Positions 1-5,872 of a stretch of DNA of 9,113 nt are shown in pieces. The DNA is from JAAZPG01 sp012797375 (GTDB taxonomy: Bacteria; Acidobacteriota; Aminicenantia; Aminicenantales; UBA4085): assembly GCA_937868205.1 (NCBI GenBank), contig CALMMC010000056.1, forward strand, positions 1-9,113, given 5' to 3'. The position numbers and the translations under genes are program-made. The notes beneath the pieces are model-generated. The model saw nothing but the letters and a program-made list of their open reading frames with translations, was not told the DNA's origin and made no database searches. Every line of letters starts with the position of its first letter. Position 1 is the first letter of the stretch.

Positions 1-2
1 CC

Positions 3-617
3 AAGACCTGCCCGACGTGCCGGGGATCCGGCAAGGCCTTTCAGCAGCGCGGCTACATGAAGTTTTCCGGCGTCTGCCCGGATTGCGGAGGCCGCGGGAC
101 CGTGGCCGGGCGCGATTGCGGCGACTGCCGGGGGCAGGGGACGCGGGAGATGCCCGAAACGATCAACGTCCGCATCCCGGCCGGAGTGGACACGGGAAGC
201 AAGGTCCGCATCCCCCGAAAGGGCCATGCCGGCCTGGGCGGCGGTCCCCCGGGGGATCTTTACATCCAGATCGAGACCCTGCCCCATCCGCTCTTCCGGC
301 GGGAGGGCATGAGCCTCCACGTCAAGGTTCCGATCACGGTTCCCGAGGCGACCCTGGGAGCGAAAATCGACGTCCCGACGCTGGACGGACCGGCCGTCAT
401 CCGCATCCCGCCGGGGACGAAATCCGGACAGCGCTTCCGATTGAAGGGCAAGGGGGCGCCGCAGCCCGGGGCCCGGATCCGCGGCGATGAATTCGTCGAG
501 GTCATGATCGTCCCGCCGCCCTTCGGCGACGAGCGCGTCCGGGACCTGATGAAGAAGCTCGAACCCCTCTACGGGGGCAGTCCGCGGGCCGGAATGAACG
601 AAGAGGTTCCACGATGA
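3..617 (+). CDS. dnaJ: DnaJ co-chaperone, C-terminal part (5' end outside window)
   Basis: DnaJ stimulates the ATPase of DnaK and delivers unfolded clients to it in the cytoplasm. The open frame runs in from the left edge (first full codon at 3), giving 204 residues and a TGA stop. Three CxxCxGxG zinc-finger repeats are visible near the start (CPTCRGSG, CPDCGGRG, CGDCRGQG). They should be repeats 2 to 4 of the usual four, so the J domain, the Gly/Phe linker and the first repeat lie outside the window. The rest matches the two beta-barrel substrate-binding domains: IPAGVDTGSKVRI, GDLYIQI, HPLFRREG, GAKIDVPTLDG, and IPPGTKSGQRFRLKGKG. The zinc finger separates it from CbpA-type proteins. The ATGA overlap with the next gene indicates co-translation with hspR, as in dnaK-grpE-dnaJ-hspR operons. 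Internal ATGs such as the one at 57 are not the real start. Confidence 0.95.
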   Translation, partial: KTCPTCRGSGKAFQQRGYMKFSGVCPDCGGRGTVAGRDCGDCRGQGTREMPETINVRIPAGVDTGSKVRIPRKGHAGLGGGPPGDLYIQIETLPHPLFRREGMSLHVKVPITVPEATLGAKIDVPTLDGPAVIRIPPGTKSGQRFRLKGKGAPQPGARIRGDEFVEVMIVPPPFGDERVRDLMKKLEPLYGGSPRAGMNEEVPR

Positions 618-1099
618 AAAGAAACACAATGAATAAAACGAAGCCCCGGCCGGCGGACCGGAAAGCCGAAACCGCCGGGCCGCGGCGGCCGCGGCCCAAG
701 GCCGGCGAGGCTGGGTGCCCGGGATCGAGCTACTACCATATCAGCAGCGTGGCCGACCGGTTCCATATCCATCCGCAGACGCTCCGCCTCTACGAGCGAG
801 AGGGGCTGCTCAAACCGTCCCGCTCGTGCGGCAACACCCGGCTCTATTCCGACGAGGATTTGAAACGCCTGGAGATCATCCTCAATCTTGTCCGCGACCT
901 GGGCGTCAACCTCGCGGGGGTGGAAGTCATCTTGAACATGCGGGCGAAAATCGAGCGGATCGAAGCCGAGGTCCAAGCCTTCATGGATTCCTTCCAGCGG
1001 GAGTTCTTCTCCGGCCGGGAGGAGGAGTTCGAGGCCCGCCGCCAAAGCCTCGTCCACGTCTCGTCGTCCCAGATCGTGAAAGTCGACAAATCCGAATGA
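614..1099 (+). CDS. hspR: HspR-like MerR-family heat-shock repressor
   Basis: The predicted product is a 161-residue cytoplasmic DNA-binding repressor. HspR proteins repress dnaK-operon and clpB promoters and use DnaK as co-repressor. Residues about 40-107 form a MerR winged helix: YYHISSVADRFHIHPQTLRL, then YEREGLL, NTRLYSDEDLKRLEII and LGVNLAGVEVIL. The HPQTLR.YER and GVNLAG segments are typical of HspR and not of metal-sensing MerR proteins. A helical stretch rich in Glu and Arg follows (about 108-145). The first 36 residues are an Arg/Pro/Lys-rich, probably disordered extension, longer than in typical HspR. The start at ATG 614 overlaps the dnaJ stop as ATGA, with AGAGG at 602-606 as ribosome binding site; a second ATG at 629 is possible. 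The end overlaps the next gene by ATGA. No CTTGAGT-N7-ACTCAAG (HAIR) operator is visible here, but the operon's promoter lies upstream of the window. Confidence 0.88.
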   Translation: MKRNTMNKTKPRPADRKAETAGPRRPRPKAGEAGCPGSSYYHISSVADRFHIHPQTLRLYEREGLLKPSRSCGNTRLYSDEDLKRLEIILNLVRDLGVNLAGVEVILNMRAKIERIEAEVQAFMDSFQREFFSGREEEFEARRQSLVHVSSSQIVKVDKSE

Positions 1100-1941
1100 C
1101 GTCCTACAAGGATTTCACGGAATCGCGGAACCTCCGCCGCTACTTGGAGCAGATCGGCCGTTTTCCGCGCTTGACCGAGGAGCAGGAAAGAGAGCTGGCC
1201 GAGCGCATCCATGCCGGGGATGCCAAGGCCCTCGAGCGGATGATCGAGGGCAACCTGCGGTTTGTCGTCTCCTACGTCAAAAAATACAAGGGAATGGGCT
1301 TGGACATGCTCGACCTCATCAACGAGGGCAATCTCGGCTTGATCGAGGCGGCCAAGAGGTTCGATCCCGGCCGCAACGTCAAGTTCATCTCCTACGCCGT
1401 CTGGTGGATCCGCCAGGCGGTGATTCATTCGCTCACCGCCTCGGCCCGCGTCACCCATGTCCCCCAGAAAATCTCCGACCAGATGCTCCTGATGAAGCGG
1501 AAAGTCGCCCAGTTGTCGGCCGAGCTGGGGCGGGAGCCGAACCGGGAGGAGATCGCGGCGGCGATGAAGATGACGGTCTCCGAGATCGAGGACCTGGCCC
1601 TGTTGGAAAACAAGGAAATCTCGCTCAACGACCGGTTCGACGAGGACGGCCAGGGGCTGGAGGAGAAGATCGGCGATCCGATCTCCCCCTCGGTCGAATA
1701 CCAGATCATCAAGGCTTCCATCTTGAACCAGGTCCGGGAGATCCTAAGCGAGCTGGATGAGAAGGAAGCGACTGTGTTAAAATTACGCTTCGGCTTGGAC
1801 GACGACCGGCCGCTGACGCTCCAGGAGATCGGCGACCGCCTCCACCTGACCCGCGAGCGGATCCGCCAGATCGAACAGACGGCCATGACCAAGCTGAGCC
1901 GGTCCCACAAGCTCCAGGAGCTTCGCGGATACTTGAACTGA
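1096..1941 (+). CDS. Sigma-70 family RNA polymerase sigma factor (group 2-like)
   Basis: The predicted product is a 281-residue sigma subunit that directs RNA polymerase to promoters. It opens directly with region 1.2 (LRRYLEQIGRFPRLTEEQER, residues 13-32) and lacks region 1.1. Region 2 covers about 45-117, with NLRFVVSYVKKY, DLINEGNLGLIEAAKRFDP and the melting/-10 helix FISYAVWWIRQAV (97-109). Region 3 follows (LGREPNREEIAAAM). Region 4.2 forms the C-terminus (238-281) with the -35-binding helix-turn-helix LTLQEIGDRLHLTRERIRQI. Just after the WWIRQ helix it reads ARVTHVPQK, where primary sigmas normally read RTIRIPVH, so I favour an alternative sigma over the housekeeping RpoD. ATG 1096 overlaps the hspR stop (ATGA), and no strong ribosome binding site is seen, which implies translational coupling. 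A sigma gene fused translationally to a heat-shock repressor gene suggests stress-responsive expression; this is inference. Confidence 0.92.
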   Translation: MTSYKDFTESRNLRRYLEQIGRFPRLTEEQERELAERIHAGDAKALERMIEGNLRFVVSYVKKYKGMGLDMLDLINEGNLGLIEAAKRFDPGRNVKFISYAVWWIRQAVIHSLTASARVTHVPQKISDQMLLMKRKVAQLSAELGREPNREEIAAAMKMTVSEIEDLALLENKEISLNDRFDEDGQGLEEKIGDPISPSVEYQIIKASILNQVREILSELDEKEATVLKLRFGLDDDRPLTLQEIGDRLHLTRERIRQIEQTAMTKLSRSHKLQELRGYLN

Positions 1942-1956
1942 ACGGGGACGAATGAG

Positions 1957-2736
1957 GTGAAGAACAAGGGACGCGAGGAATGCCCGCGCTGCTTTGACAC
2001 GGGCTGGATCCAGGTCGAAACGAAAGCGGGCCCCGCGGCCCGCCGCTGTTCCTGCCACGAGGCGAAAACCGAAAGCGCCGTCCTCCTCCGGACCCGCATC
2101 CCCACCCGCTACCGCGACTGCACCCTGGCGAATTTCGAGGTCCATGACGACTCCCACAAGGACGCCCTCCGGATCTCGAGGAAATTCATCTCCAATTTCC
2201 CGGCCCAAGACATCGGGCTGCTGTTCATCGGCCCCTGCGGCGTGGGGAAAACCCACTTGGCCACGGCCATCTTGGCCGAGCTGGTGACGAAGAAAAGGGC
2301 GGCCGGCGTCTTCTACGATTTCCGGGACCTGATCCGCGACATCCAGGCCACGTTCGCCCCCGATTCCGACGTCAGCGAGTCCGACGTCCTCCGGCCGATC
2401 TTCGAAAGCGACGTCCTGGTCCTGGACGAGCTGGGGGCCCAGCGGTCGTCGACCTGGGTCGAGGAAACGATCTTCTACATCATCAACCGCCGTTACAACG
2501 AGCGGCGCCTGACGATCTTCACCTCGAACTACCCCGACACATCCGAGACGGCCGACGACCGGGCCCCGATGTTCAAGAAAACGGCCGGCTTCGGCGCGAC
2601 CCGCAAGCCCGAGGACACGCTCGTCGATCGGATCGGCGTCCGCCTCCGCTCGCGGATCTACGAGATGTGCAAGGTGGTCGAGATCTCCGGGCAGGATTAC
2701 CGGAAAGTCGCCAAGCAGGCCGGGTACCGCTTCTGA
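1957..2736 (+). CDS. DnaC/IstB-like AAA+ ATPase with N-terminal Cys cluster
   Basis: The predicted product is a 259-residue ATP-binding protein of the DnaC/DnaI/IstB helicase-loader family. A putative zinc-binding cluster sits at the N-terminus (C9-P-R-C12 and C31-S-C33), similar to DnaI-type loaders. The AAA+ core shows Walker A GPCGVGKTH (92-100), Walker B VLVLDELGA (about 153-161), the ERRLTIFTSNY sensor-1 segment and a late RIGVRLRSRIYEMC segment with candidate arginine-finger residues. The start is GTG 1957: the ATG at 1952 hits a stop at once, and GGGGA at 1944-1948 gives 8-nt spacing to GTG. It follows the sigma gene by 15 nt and is the last gene of the operon. No IS21 transposase partner is adjacent, so a transposon helper role is unlikely. 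A helicase-loading role is possible but unproven. Confidence 0.85.
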   Translation: MKNKGREECPRCFDTGWIQVETKAGPAARRCSCHEAKTESAVLLRTRIPTRYRDCTLANFEVHDDSHKDALRISRKFISNFPAQDIGLLFIGPCGVGKTHLATAILAELVTKKRAAGVFYDFRDLIRDIQATFAPDSDVSESDVLRPIFESDVLVLDELGAQRSSTWVEETIFYIINRRYNERRLTIFTSNYPDTSETADDRAPMFKKTAGFGATRKPEDTLVDRIGVRLRSRIYEMCKVVEISGQDYRKVAKQAGYRF

Positions 2737-2755
2737 ACCGCTCCCGCGGTTTTTT
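2736..2755 (+). terminator. Rho-independent terminator after the dnaC-like gene
   Basis: A perfect 6-bp stem AACCGC/GCGGTT with a TCCC loop is followed directly by T residues (2750-2755, the first two of which are in the stem). It begins on the last base of the stop codon of the ATPase gene. The stem is short but GC-rich, and the position at the operon end is right. Confidence 0.65.
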
Positions 2756-2903
2756 CCCTGCCGGGGAGGCCGGAGATCGTCCTGGAAATTCGGGTCCGCT
2801 CCGCGGCGTTCGCCGTCAAGACCTTTCCGGCGGACCTCGCGCGCGTCGTCCTTCCGGCCGGCGGCGGGTGTGGAGAGCCGGGCGGCGATCCGGCCCGCGA
2901 GGG

Positions 2904-2930
2904 TCCGGATACGTCCCGGATTTCCTTTTT
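2904..2930 (+). terminator. Possible second (backup) + strand terminator in convergent gap
   Basis: A 5-bp stem TCCGG/CCGGA with a 7-nt loop (2904-2920) is followed by TTTCCTTTTT. It lies at the end of the 173-bp gap between the converging ATPase and ACT genes. A competing fold exists at 2888-2910 (ATCCGGCCC paired with GGG-T-CCGGAT around a GCGA loop). No gene is supported in 2756-2928, and no T-run terminator is seen for the minus-strand gene. Confidence 0.35.
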
Positions 2931-3582
2931 ATCTCATCATCAGGTTCTTCAGAACGGAAAAAGCCGTGTCGATCCGGGCATTGTCGATGATGACCGTGAA
3001 TTCCGTGTATGTGGAAACGACCTCGATGACGTTGATATTCGACCAGGCGAGCTGTTTGAGAATGGAATAATGCACGCCGGGGGTCGAGACGGTTTTCGGG
3101 TGAAGCCTGAGAATGACCGCCGAAAGGTTCGAAAAAGAGGAAATCTTCCGTTCGCCTTTGAAGATTTCGTCGACGTTTTTCCTGAACTCTTCGCTGATGA
3201 TCAGCGTGACTTCATATATGCCCCTGGTGAAGGTCAGGAATTTATCCCTTTGATGAGACACGTCGTGAATGAGCTTTTCCTGCTTTTTGATGATGTTCTC
3301 CGACGCGGCGAAGGTGTATTCCGCGGGGTTCGAGCGCACGGTGAGATCGAGGATCTCAACCTCGAAGGATCCCTTTTGAGCCCGGCCCCGGATTCCGTCT
3401 GAATACCGCTTGAGGGCCATGATCATAGCGCTTTCGGTGACATTCTTCTCGAGGCTTTTTTTGATTTCGGGAAGGATTTTCCTGGCCAAAGAGGACAGGT
3501 TGATGATCCCGCTCCGAAGACCTTCCTCCAAAAAAGGAGTACTCATGACGATTCTATGGATTTCTTCCGATATGGTTATCAT
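2929..3582 (-). CDS. ACT-domain protein, putative amino-acid-responsive regulator
   Basis: The predicted product is a 217-residue soluble protein. The N-terminal part (1-67) is helical (EIHRIVMSTPFLEEGLRSGI, then LARKILPEI and SAMIMALKRYSDGIRGR) and could be a small helix-turn-helix-like module. The middle (about 75-140) has an ACT-like alternation of strands and helices. Residues about 152-217 form a clear ACT-type domain (AVILRLHPK, TPGVHYSILKQLAWSNINVI, FTVIIDNARIDTAFSVLKNL), like the effector domain of aspartate kinases, where the GIN-type turn binds amino acid. No kinase or dehydratase domain is attached. It is divergent from the lysine operon and shares its intergenic region, so lysine or a pathway intermediate is a natural candidate ligand; this is inference. 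The start at 3582 is tentative: no clear Shine-Dalgarno precedes it, and an internal ATG at codon 13 (3546) is an alternative. It resembles archaeal predicted ACT regulators in layout. Confidence 0.72.
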   Translation of the reverse strand: MITISEEIHRIVMSTPFLEEGLRSGIINLSSLARKILPEIKKSLEKNVTESAMIMALKRYSDGIRGRAQKGSFEVEILDLTVRSNPAEYTFAASENIIKKQEKLIHDVSHQRDKFLTFTRGIYEVTLIISEEFRKNVDEIFKGERKISSFSNLSAVILRLHPKTVSTPGVHYSILKQLAWSNINVIEVVSTYTEFTVIIDNARIDTAFSVLKNLMMR

Positions 3583-3637
3583 GTCAAAAATATAACAAGA
3601 ATAATAAAATTAGTAAATAATTTATGTATTTTTGACA
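3582..3637. repeat. Perfect 11-bp inverted repeat between ACT gene and lysW; candidate operator
   Basis: TGTCAAAAATA at 3582-3592 and its exact reverse complement TATTTTTGACA at 3627-3637 are separated by 34 bp of very AT-rich DNA. The right arm contains the -35 hexamer of the lysW promoter. The left arm ends on the first base of the ACT gene's start codon. A regulator binding both arms could control both directions. The function is inferred from position only. Confidence 0.55.
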
Positions 3638-3661
3638 ATGGGGCGCCTCGTTCTCCATAAT
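3632..3661 (+). promoter_or_regulatory. Sigma-70-type promoter of the lysW operon
   Basis: A consensus -35 TTGACA (3632-3637) is followed by an 18-bp spacer and CATAAT (3656-3661), a 5/6 match to the -10 box. Transcription would start near 3668, leaving a leader of roughly 22 nt with the lysW ribosome binding site. The AT-rich stretch at 3591-3631 could act as an UP element. The -35 lies inside the right arm of the inverted repeat. Confidence 0.75.
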
Positions 3662-3679
3662 GCCGTCTCAAATTGAATT

Positions 3680-3684
3680 GGAGG
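3680..3684 (+). promoter_or_regulatory. Ribosome binding site of lysW
   Basis: GGAGG sits 6 nt before ATG 3691. It fixes the lysW start there and rules out the in-frame TTG at 3673, which lies upstream of the Shine-Dalgarno. Confidence 0.8.
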
Positions 3685-3690
3685 AGAACG

Positions 3691-3867
3691 ATGTCGGAAT
3701 TGAAAACGGAATGCCCGGTTTGCGGGGCGTTGATGATCCTTTCGAGCGGGACCATCGAGGGAGAACTTTTCCCTTGCCGGGAGTGCGGCTCTCAAATGGA
3801 AGTCGTGAGCCTTGATCCCGTCGTGGTGGCCGAAGCGGCCGCCGAGGAAGAAGACTGGGGCCAGTGA
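3691..3867 (+). CDS. lysW: LysW amino-group carrier protein, with C-terminal Gln
   Basis: The predicted product is a 58-residue acidic carrier protein. In the known pathway, the alpha-amino group of aminoadipate is joined to the gamma-carboxyl of LysW's C-terminal Glu, and every later intermediate stays tethered. The protein shows two zinc-binding CxxC pairs (C8/C11 in ECPVCG, C29/C32 in PCRECG), the beta-rich segment ILSSGTIEGELF, and an acidic tail ending EEEDWGQ. Known LysW proteins end in EDWGE; here the last codon is CAG (3862-3864) followed by TGA, so the acceptor residue is Gln. Unless the amide is removed, LysX should have no free gamma-carboxyl to activate. It is the first gene after the promoter at 3632-3661 and lies 1 nt before lysS. 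Family identity is certain from motifs, size and neighbours; the consequence of the Gln is inference. Confidence 0.96.
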   Translation: MSELKTECPVCGALMILSSGTIEGELFPCRECGSQMEVVSLDPVVVAEAAAEEEDWGQ

Positions 3868-3868
3868 C

Positions 3869-5065
3869 ATGGTGAAAATTCTCGACTCGACTCTTCGGGA
3901 AGGCGAACAGACGCCCGGGGTGTACTTCGATATTCATGTCAAGCTGGCGATCGCCGGGATCCTTGACGAGCTGGGCGTCGATTTCATTGAAGCCGGCCAC
4001 CCCGCCGTCACCGAGGATATCGCGAAAGCCGTCACCCTCATTTCGGCCGGGGGGCTGAAGTCGAAAATCGCCGCGCATTCGCGTTCGATGAGATCGGACA
4101 TCGATAAAGCGCTCGAATGCCGCGCGGATTTCATCGGAATATTTTACTGTGTATCCGACCGGCGGCTTCAGGATTATTCCACGAATCTTGTTTCGGCCGT
4201 GGATAAAATCACAAGCGTCATCCGATATGCCAAGGAAAAAAGGCCGTCCCTCATCATCAGGTATACCCCCGAAGACACGGTCAGGTCGAAATATGAAAAC
4301 GTTCTTTCCGCGGCCAAGGCGGCCGTCTCGGCGGGGGCCGATATTATCAGCGTGGCGGATACGACGGGCTACATGATTCCCGGCACCGAACGGAGCATGT
4401 ACGAGTTCATTTCGAGGTTGAAAGACGATCTCGGGAAGGACGGCTTGGCTCCGTTCCTGGAGGTGCACTGCCATAACGACCGCGGCCTGGCCGCGGCGAA
4501 TTCCCTCGACGCGATCAGGGCGGGGGCCCATATCGTGGACGCGGCGGTTCTCGGCCTCGGCGAGCGGGCCGGCATCACGGACCTCGGGACGCTTCTTGCG
4601 GTTCTGTCGTTTGATTTCGGCCTTGAGGGAAAATGGAACACAAAGATCCTGCCGGAGATTTACGCGACGGTTTCAAGATATTCGAATGTTCCCGTGCCGG
4701 TCAACCTTCCCGCCACCGGAAAGAACGCTTTCACCCATTGCGCCGGAGTGCACACCCAGGCGGCCATTAAGAATCCGCTTCATTATGAAAGCCTCGATCC
4801 CGGCCGCTTCGGCCGCGCTTCAACGATCGCCCTCGATCACATGTCGGGGATTTCCTCTCTCCAGTACAGCCTCGAAAAAATCGGCGAGCCCGCCGACGAC
4901 CGGGAATGGCTGAACGCCGTCCTGCAGAAAGTGAAGGAGGTGGGGAAAAAAGGAAGAACCGTGGATCTTGAAGAACTGAAAATGATCGTGAAATATCAGA
5001 AAGAATTATCCGGAGGAATCGAAAATGAGAATCGGGTTTCTTCATTCGCTTATCAGAAAGGATGA
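3869..5065 (+). CDS. lysS: Homocitrate synthase, LysS-type DRE-TIM metallolyase
   Basis: The predicted product is a 398-residue cytoplasmic enzyme condensing 2-oxoglutarate and acetyl-CoA to homocitrate, the first step of aminoadipate-type lysine synthesis. The N-terminus ILDSTLREGEQTPGV carries catalytic Arg10-Glu11. H70 (AAHSRS) aligns with the His that marks homocitrate synthases, and the metal-binding HxH is H200-C-H202-N-D. VADTTGY and GLGERAGITDLG are the other family blocks. The GHPAV/HSRS wording resembles archaeal LysS more than Thermus enzymes. The C-terminus lacks the RAM/ACT-like extension of some archaeal LysS proteins. ATG 3869 follows the lysW stop by one base with no strong Shine-Dalgarno of its own, so it is probably coupled to lysW. 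The last 41 nt overlap lysX in another frame. Isopropylmalate synthase is the main alternative, but the context strongly favours homocitrate. Confidence 0.9.
   Translation: MVKILDSTLREGEQTPGVYFDIHVKLAIAGILDELGVDFIEAGHPAVTEDIAKAVTLISAGGLKSKIAAHSRSMRSDIDKALECRADFIGIFYCVSDRRLQDYSTNLVSAVDKITSVIRYAKEKRPSLIIRYTPEDTVRSKYENVLSAAKAAVSAGADIISVADTTGYMIPGTERSMYEFISRLKDDLGKDGLAPFLEVHCHNDRGLAAANSLDAIRAGAHIVDAAVLGLGERAGITDLGTLLAVLSFDFGLEGKWNTKILPEIYATVSRYSNVPVPVNLPATGKNAFTHCAGVHTQAAIKNPLHYESLDPGRFGRASTIALDHMSGISSLQYSLEKIGEPADDREWLNAVLQKVKEVGKKGRTVDLEELKMIVKYQKELSGGIENENRVSSFAYQKG
5012..5016 (+). promoter_or_regulatory. Ribosome binding site of lysX inside lysS
   Basis: GGAGG lies 8 nt before ATG 5025, within the 3' coding end of lysS. 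It supports the lysX start at 5025 and therefore a true 41-nt out-of-frame overlap between the two genes. Confidence 0.75.
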
Positions 5066-5870
5066 AAAGCTCTTATTGGATGAATTCTCGAAACGGCGCG
5101 GCCTCGACGTCGTCCTTCTCGACGACCGGGACCTCGTTTATACCCTCGGGGGAAAAAACCATCGCTTCGACGTCGTCGTTGAACGATGCCTCAGCCATTC
5201 GAGGGCGCTTTACGCAATCCGGCTTTTCGAGGCGGCGGGAATCAAATGCGTGAATGCTTACGCGGTCGCGGCGACGTGCGGCGACAAACTAATGACATCG
5301 ATCGCCCTGGCGGAAGCCGGAATCACCCAGCCGGAGGTCAAGATCGCGTTCACCCGTGAATCGGCCCTCAAAGCCATTGAGGACATGGGGTATCCGGTCG
5401 TCCTGAAGCCGGCGGTCGGTTCCTGGGGAAGACTTCTGTCGAAAGTGAACGACCGGGACGCGGCCGAAGCCCTGCTCGAGCACAAAGCGGTCCTCGGCTC
5501 TTACCATCATTCGATCTTCTACATCCAGAAATATGTCGAAAAAAACGGAAGAGACATCCGGAGCTTCGTGGTCGGCGGAACATGCGTCGCCGCCATCCAC
5601 CGGGGTTCTCCGCATTGGCTCACCAACACGGCAAGGGGCGGGGCGGCGACGAATTGCCCCGTGACGCCGGAGCTCGCGGACCTCTCCGTCCGGGCCGCCG
5701 CGGCCGTGGGCGGGGGCATTGTCGCGATCGATGTATTCGAAAGCGGCTCGGGCTACTTGATCAACGAAGTGAACCATACGATGGAATTCAAAAACAGCCT
5801 TGAACCTACGGGAGTGAACATCCCGGCGTTGATCGCCGATTATGTCATCGAGCGGGGACGGGGGAACTGA
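5025..5870 (+). CDS. lysX: LysX, LysW-aminoadipate ligase (ATP-grasp)
   Basis: The predicted product is a 281-residue ATP-grasp ligase. It activates the C-terminal gamma-carboxyl of LysW with ATP and joins it to the amino group of alpha-aminoadipate. The ATP-grasp features are VVLKPAVGSWGRLLSK (about 125-140), the NTARGG substrate loop (N201-G206), and the metal/ATP ligands D236 (IDVFES), E248 and N250 in NEVNHTMEFKN. The block NTARGGAATNCPVTPEL is a hallmark of the LysX/ArgX/RimK-like group. Whether the enzyme prefers aminoadipate (LysX) or glutamate (ArgX) cannot be read securely by eye; the adjacent homocitrate synthase favours LysX. The start is set by the GGAGG at 5012-5016. The gene ends 2 nt before lysY. 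Its expected partner, LysW with a C-terminal carboxylate, is encoded here with a terminal amide. Confidence 0.93.
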   Translation: MRIGFLHSLIRKDEKLLLDEFSKRRGLDVVLLDDRDLVYTLGGKNHRFDVVVERCLSHSRALYAIRLFEAAGIKCVNAYAVAATCGDKLMTSIALAEAGITQPEVKIAFTRESALKAIEDMGYPVVLKPAVGSWGRLLSKVNDRDAAEALLEHKAVLGSYHHSIFYIQKYVEKNGRDIRSFVVGGTCVAAIHRGSPHWLTNTARGGAATNCPVTPELADLSVRAAAAVGGGIVAIDVFESGSGYLINEVNHTMEFKNSLEPTGVNIPALIADYVIERGRGN

Positions 5871-5872
5871 CG

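Noticed and set aside
844..1458. Long minus-strand open frame antisense to hspR and the sigma gene
   Set aside because: GC-rich coding DNA commonly leaves such antisense frames open; it has no recognisable domain, and the + strand genes are clear.
1957..2736. IstB of an IS21-type insertion sequence
   Set aside because: There is no istA-like transposase, terminal inverted repeat or target duplication nearby, and the gene sits in a coupled regulatory operon with its own terminator.
2667..2990. Small + strand open frame across the convergent gap
   Set aside because: It overlaps the end of the ATPase gene and both hairpins, lacks a ribosome binding site and has an Arg/Gly/Ser-rich sequence typical of a chance frame.
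3668..4531. Minus-strand 287-codon open frame opposite lysW and lysS
   Set aside because: It is antisense to well-identified genes and covers the lysW ribosome binding site; no family is recognisable.
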